From the NCBI GenBank assembly GCA_905373325.1, contig CAJPTB010000161.1, positions 1 to 5,204 of the forward strand: a stretch of DNA of 5,204 bases. The letters are read 5' to 3'. Every line of letters begins with the position of its first letter. The stretch's first letter is position 1. Position numbers and translations under genes: made by a program. Below, piece by piece: positions 3,902-5,204 of the stretch. The notes beneath the pieces were generated by a model that made no database searches, was not told the origin of the DNA, and saw only the letters and a program-made list of their open reading frames with translations. This DNA comes from an uncultured Ancrocorticia sp. (lineage in GTDB: Bacteria > Actinomycetota > Actinomycetes > Actinomycetales > Actinomycetaceae).

Positions 3902-5204
3902 TTGTCCGCTACAAGCATTCCCCCCAGTTCCTCCAAGGGCGGCCGAAGCAGGTCGGTCGGCGTTTTCGTGCCGACCCTCGTCGTCCTTGCCGTTCTTTTG
4001 GCCGGCCTCGTGGTCTTCGCCAATGTGTGGACCGATGTGCAGTGGTATTCCCAGCTGAAAGCCGCCAAGGTTTTCTGGACTCAGTGGGGGTGGGCCATCG
4101 CCCTCGGCGCGTTCGGAACACTCCTTGTGGGCCTGTCGGCCTTCGTCAACCACATCGTCGCCCGAACAGGGGAAAAGACGGCCGTTCGAAAGGGAATAGA
4201 CCAGTATCGCCAGCAGATAGAGGAACACCCGTGGCTGGCCCGCCTCTTCGTCCCGCTCGCCTTGGGAATCGTCTTCGGCGCTCAGCTCGGCAGCCAATGG
4301 CGCACGTACGTTCTGTGGCTTCACCGCACGCCTTTCGGTCAGAAGGACGCAGAATTCGGCAACGACGTGAGCTTTTACGTTTTCACCCTTCCGGTTCTGC
4401 AATCGCTTCTCGCGCTGTCGGTCACGCTTCTCGCCGTCGGAGCAGTGGTGGCCATCGTCAGCCATTATCTTTACGGTGGAATTTCCTCCGACGGCTCGAA
4501 GGTGGTCCTCACCTCTCGCGTCCGGGTCCACTTCGGCGTGCTCGGAGCGCTCGCGGCGCTTGTCGTCGCCGGATTCCTTTGGCTTCGCCGGTACAACATG
4601 CTTCTGGCCAACAACGAAAAGTTTTCCGGCGCCTCCTTCACGGACATCAACGCCTCCCTTCCGGGCATCACGATCCTGTCGTTGGCTGCGGTGCTCATCG
4701 CCGGCCTCTTCGTCCTTGCGGCGGTTAAGGGGCTGTGGAAATTCACGGTCATCGGAATCGCCGTCACGGCCGTGGCGGGCCTCGTCGTCACGACGGCCAT
4801 TCCCTACTTCGTCCAGCGCTTCCAGGTGGTCCCGAACGCCGCAGAGAAGGAATCGACCTTCATTCAGCGCAACATCAACGCCACTCTCACCGCCTACGGC
4901 CTCGACAACGTGAAGAAGAGCGAATATAAGGCGCGGACCGACGCCGCCGCGGGCCAGCTCCGTTCGGACGCCGAGACCACGGCGCAGATCCGCGTGCTCG
5001 ACCCCAATATCATTTCACCGACCTTCACCCAGCTTCAGCGCAACAGACCTTACTATTCCTTCGATCAGCAGCTCTCCGTGGACCGCTACACGATCAAGGA
5101 CACTCCGCGTGACACGGTCATCTCCGTTCGCGAGCTCAACCTCAGCGGGCTCTCGGAGGGACAGCGCACATGGGTCAACGACCACACCGTCTACACCCAC
5201 GGCT
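3902..5204 (+). CDS. UPF0182 (COG1615) family membrane protein, N-terminal 434 residues (partial)
   Basis: The frame is open from TTG 3902 to the window edge. The family is typically around 900-1000 residues, so roughly half is missing. Residues 1-19 are a Ser/Gly/Arg-rich cytoplasmic tail. Seven hydrophobic segments follow at about 20-40, 63-84, 111-130, 161-187, 209-228, 254-275 and 279-300, after which the chain becomes hydrophilic and should be extracytoplasmic. Family blocks remembered from Rv3193c are present: D-V-Q-W-Y-S-Q-L near 45-52; Q-K-D-A-E-F-G-N-D-V-S-F-Y-V-F-T-L-P (147-164); L-R-R-Y (228-231); F-S-G-A-S-F-T-D-I-N-A-S-L-P (241-254); V-P-N-A-A-E-K-E-S (310-318); R-V-L-D-P-N-I-I-S-P-T-F-T-Q (364-377); and W-V-N-D-H-T-V-Y-T-H-G (424-434). 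Its function is not established. The gene is read away from the PPA1309-family gene and has a GAGG ribosome-binding site. Confidence 0.93.
   Translation, partial: MSATSIPPSSSKGGRSRSVGVFVPTLVVLAVLLAGLVVFANVWTDVQWYSQLKAAKVFWTQWGWAIALGAFGTLLVGLSAFVNHIVARTGEKTAVRKGIDQYRQQIEEHPWLARLFVPLALGIVFGAQLGSQWRTYVLWLHRTPFGQKDAEFGNDVSFYVFTLPVLQSLLALSVTLLAVGAVVAIVSHYLYGGISSDGSKVVLTSRVRVHFGVLGALAALVVAGFLWLRRYNMLLANNEKFSGASFTDINASLPGITILSLAAVLIAGLFVLAAVKGLWKFTVIGIAVTAVAGLVVTTAIPYFVQRFQVVPNAAEKESTFIQRNINATLTAYGLDNVKKSEYKARTDAAAGQLRSDAETTAQIRVLDPNIISPTFTQLQRNRPYYSFDQQLSVDRYTIKDTPRDTVISVRELNLSGLSEGQRTWVNDHTVYTHG

Noticed and set aside
3580..4068. An upstream extension of the PPA1309-family frame on the minus strand
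   Set aside because: It runs through the divergent promoter region into the UPF0182 gene, is Arg/Pro-rich and low in family resemblance, and the family's normal N-terminus matches the GTG at 3579.
3566..4728. Long frames antisense to (minus, 3566-4531) and out of phase with (plus, 4027-4728) the UPF0182 gene
   Set aside because: Both are shadows of a gene with strong family motifs and seven hydrophobic segments in another frame.

Overview
The window looks like core chromosome from a high-GC actinobacterium. G+C is in the low-to-mid 60s by eye, GTG and TTG starts are common, and all four near-complete or long coding regions resemble families I know mainly or only from Actinobacteria. The general feel fits Actinomycetaceae or a relative, but I cannot fix the genus from sequence alone. 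There are no transposases, phage genes, CRISPR repeats, tRNAs or rRNAs.

Layout, left to right. (1) Positions 1-61, minus strand: the first 20 codons of a gene that runs off the left edge, probably the ThiF/cyclodehydratase-like neighbour usually found here. (2) Positions 200-1573, minus: a DUF2342 / TIGR03624-type 'zinc-dependent metalloprotease' whose expected metal-binding motif is degraded. (3) Positions 1806-2909, plus: a YlbL-type, membrane-anchored PDZ + Lon-like (S16) serine protease with an intact Ser-Lys dyad. (4) Positions 3076-3579, minus, convergent with gene 3: a PPA1309-family protein of unknown function. (5) From 3902 to the right edge, plus: the first 434 codons of a UPF0182 (COG1615) seven-helix membrane protein. 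From memory, the order resembles M. tuberculosis Rv3196-Rv3195 / Rv3194c-Rv3193c.

Two divergent promoter regions (1574-1805 and 3580-3901) and one convergent gap (2910-3075) separate the genes. They hold short dyads, a 13-bp direct repeat spaced 19 bp apart, and a degenerate tandem array with a 20-26-nt period. Three genes (1, 3 and 4) lack a convincing Shine-Dalgarno sequence and have a -10-like hexamer ending exactly six bases before the start codon, which suggests leaderless transcripts. Genes 2 and 5 have usable Shine-Dalgarno sequences.

How the genes might work together is inference. An extracytoplasmic protease with a substrate-recognising PDZ domain, a multi-helix membrane protein with a large extracytoplasmic part, and a probably catalytically dead metalloprotease homologue recur as neighbours in Actinobacteria, so a shared role in envelope protein quality control is plausible but unproven. 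I found no clearly new defence, mobile or biosynthetic system. The most interesting points are the degraded metalloprotease site, the leaderless-start pattern and the repeat array.
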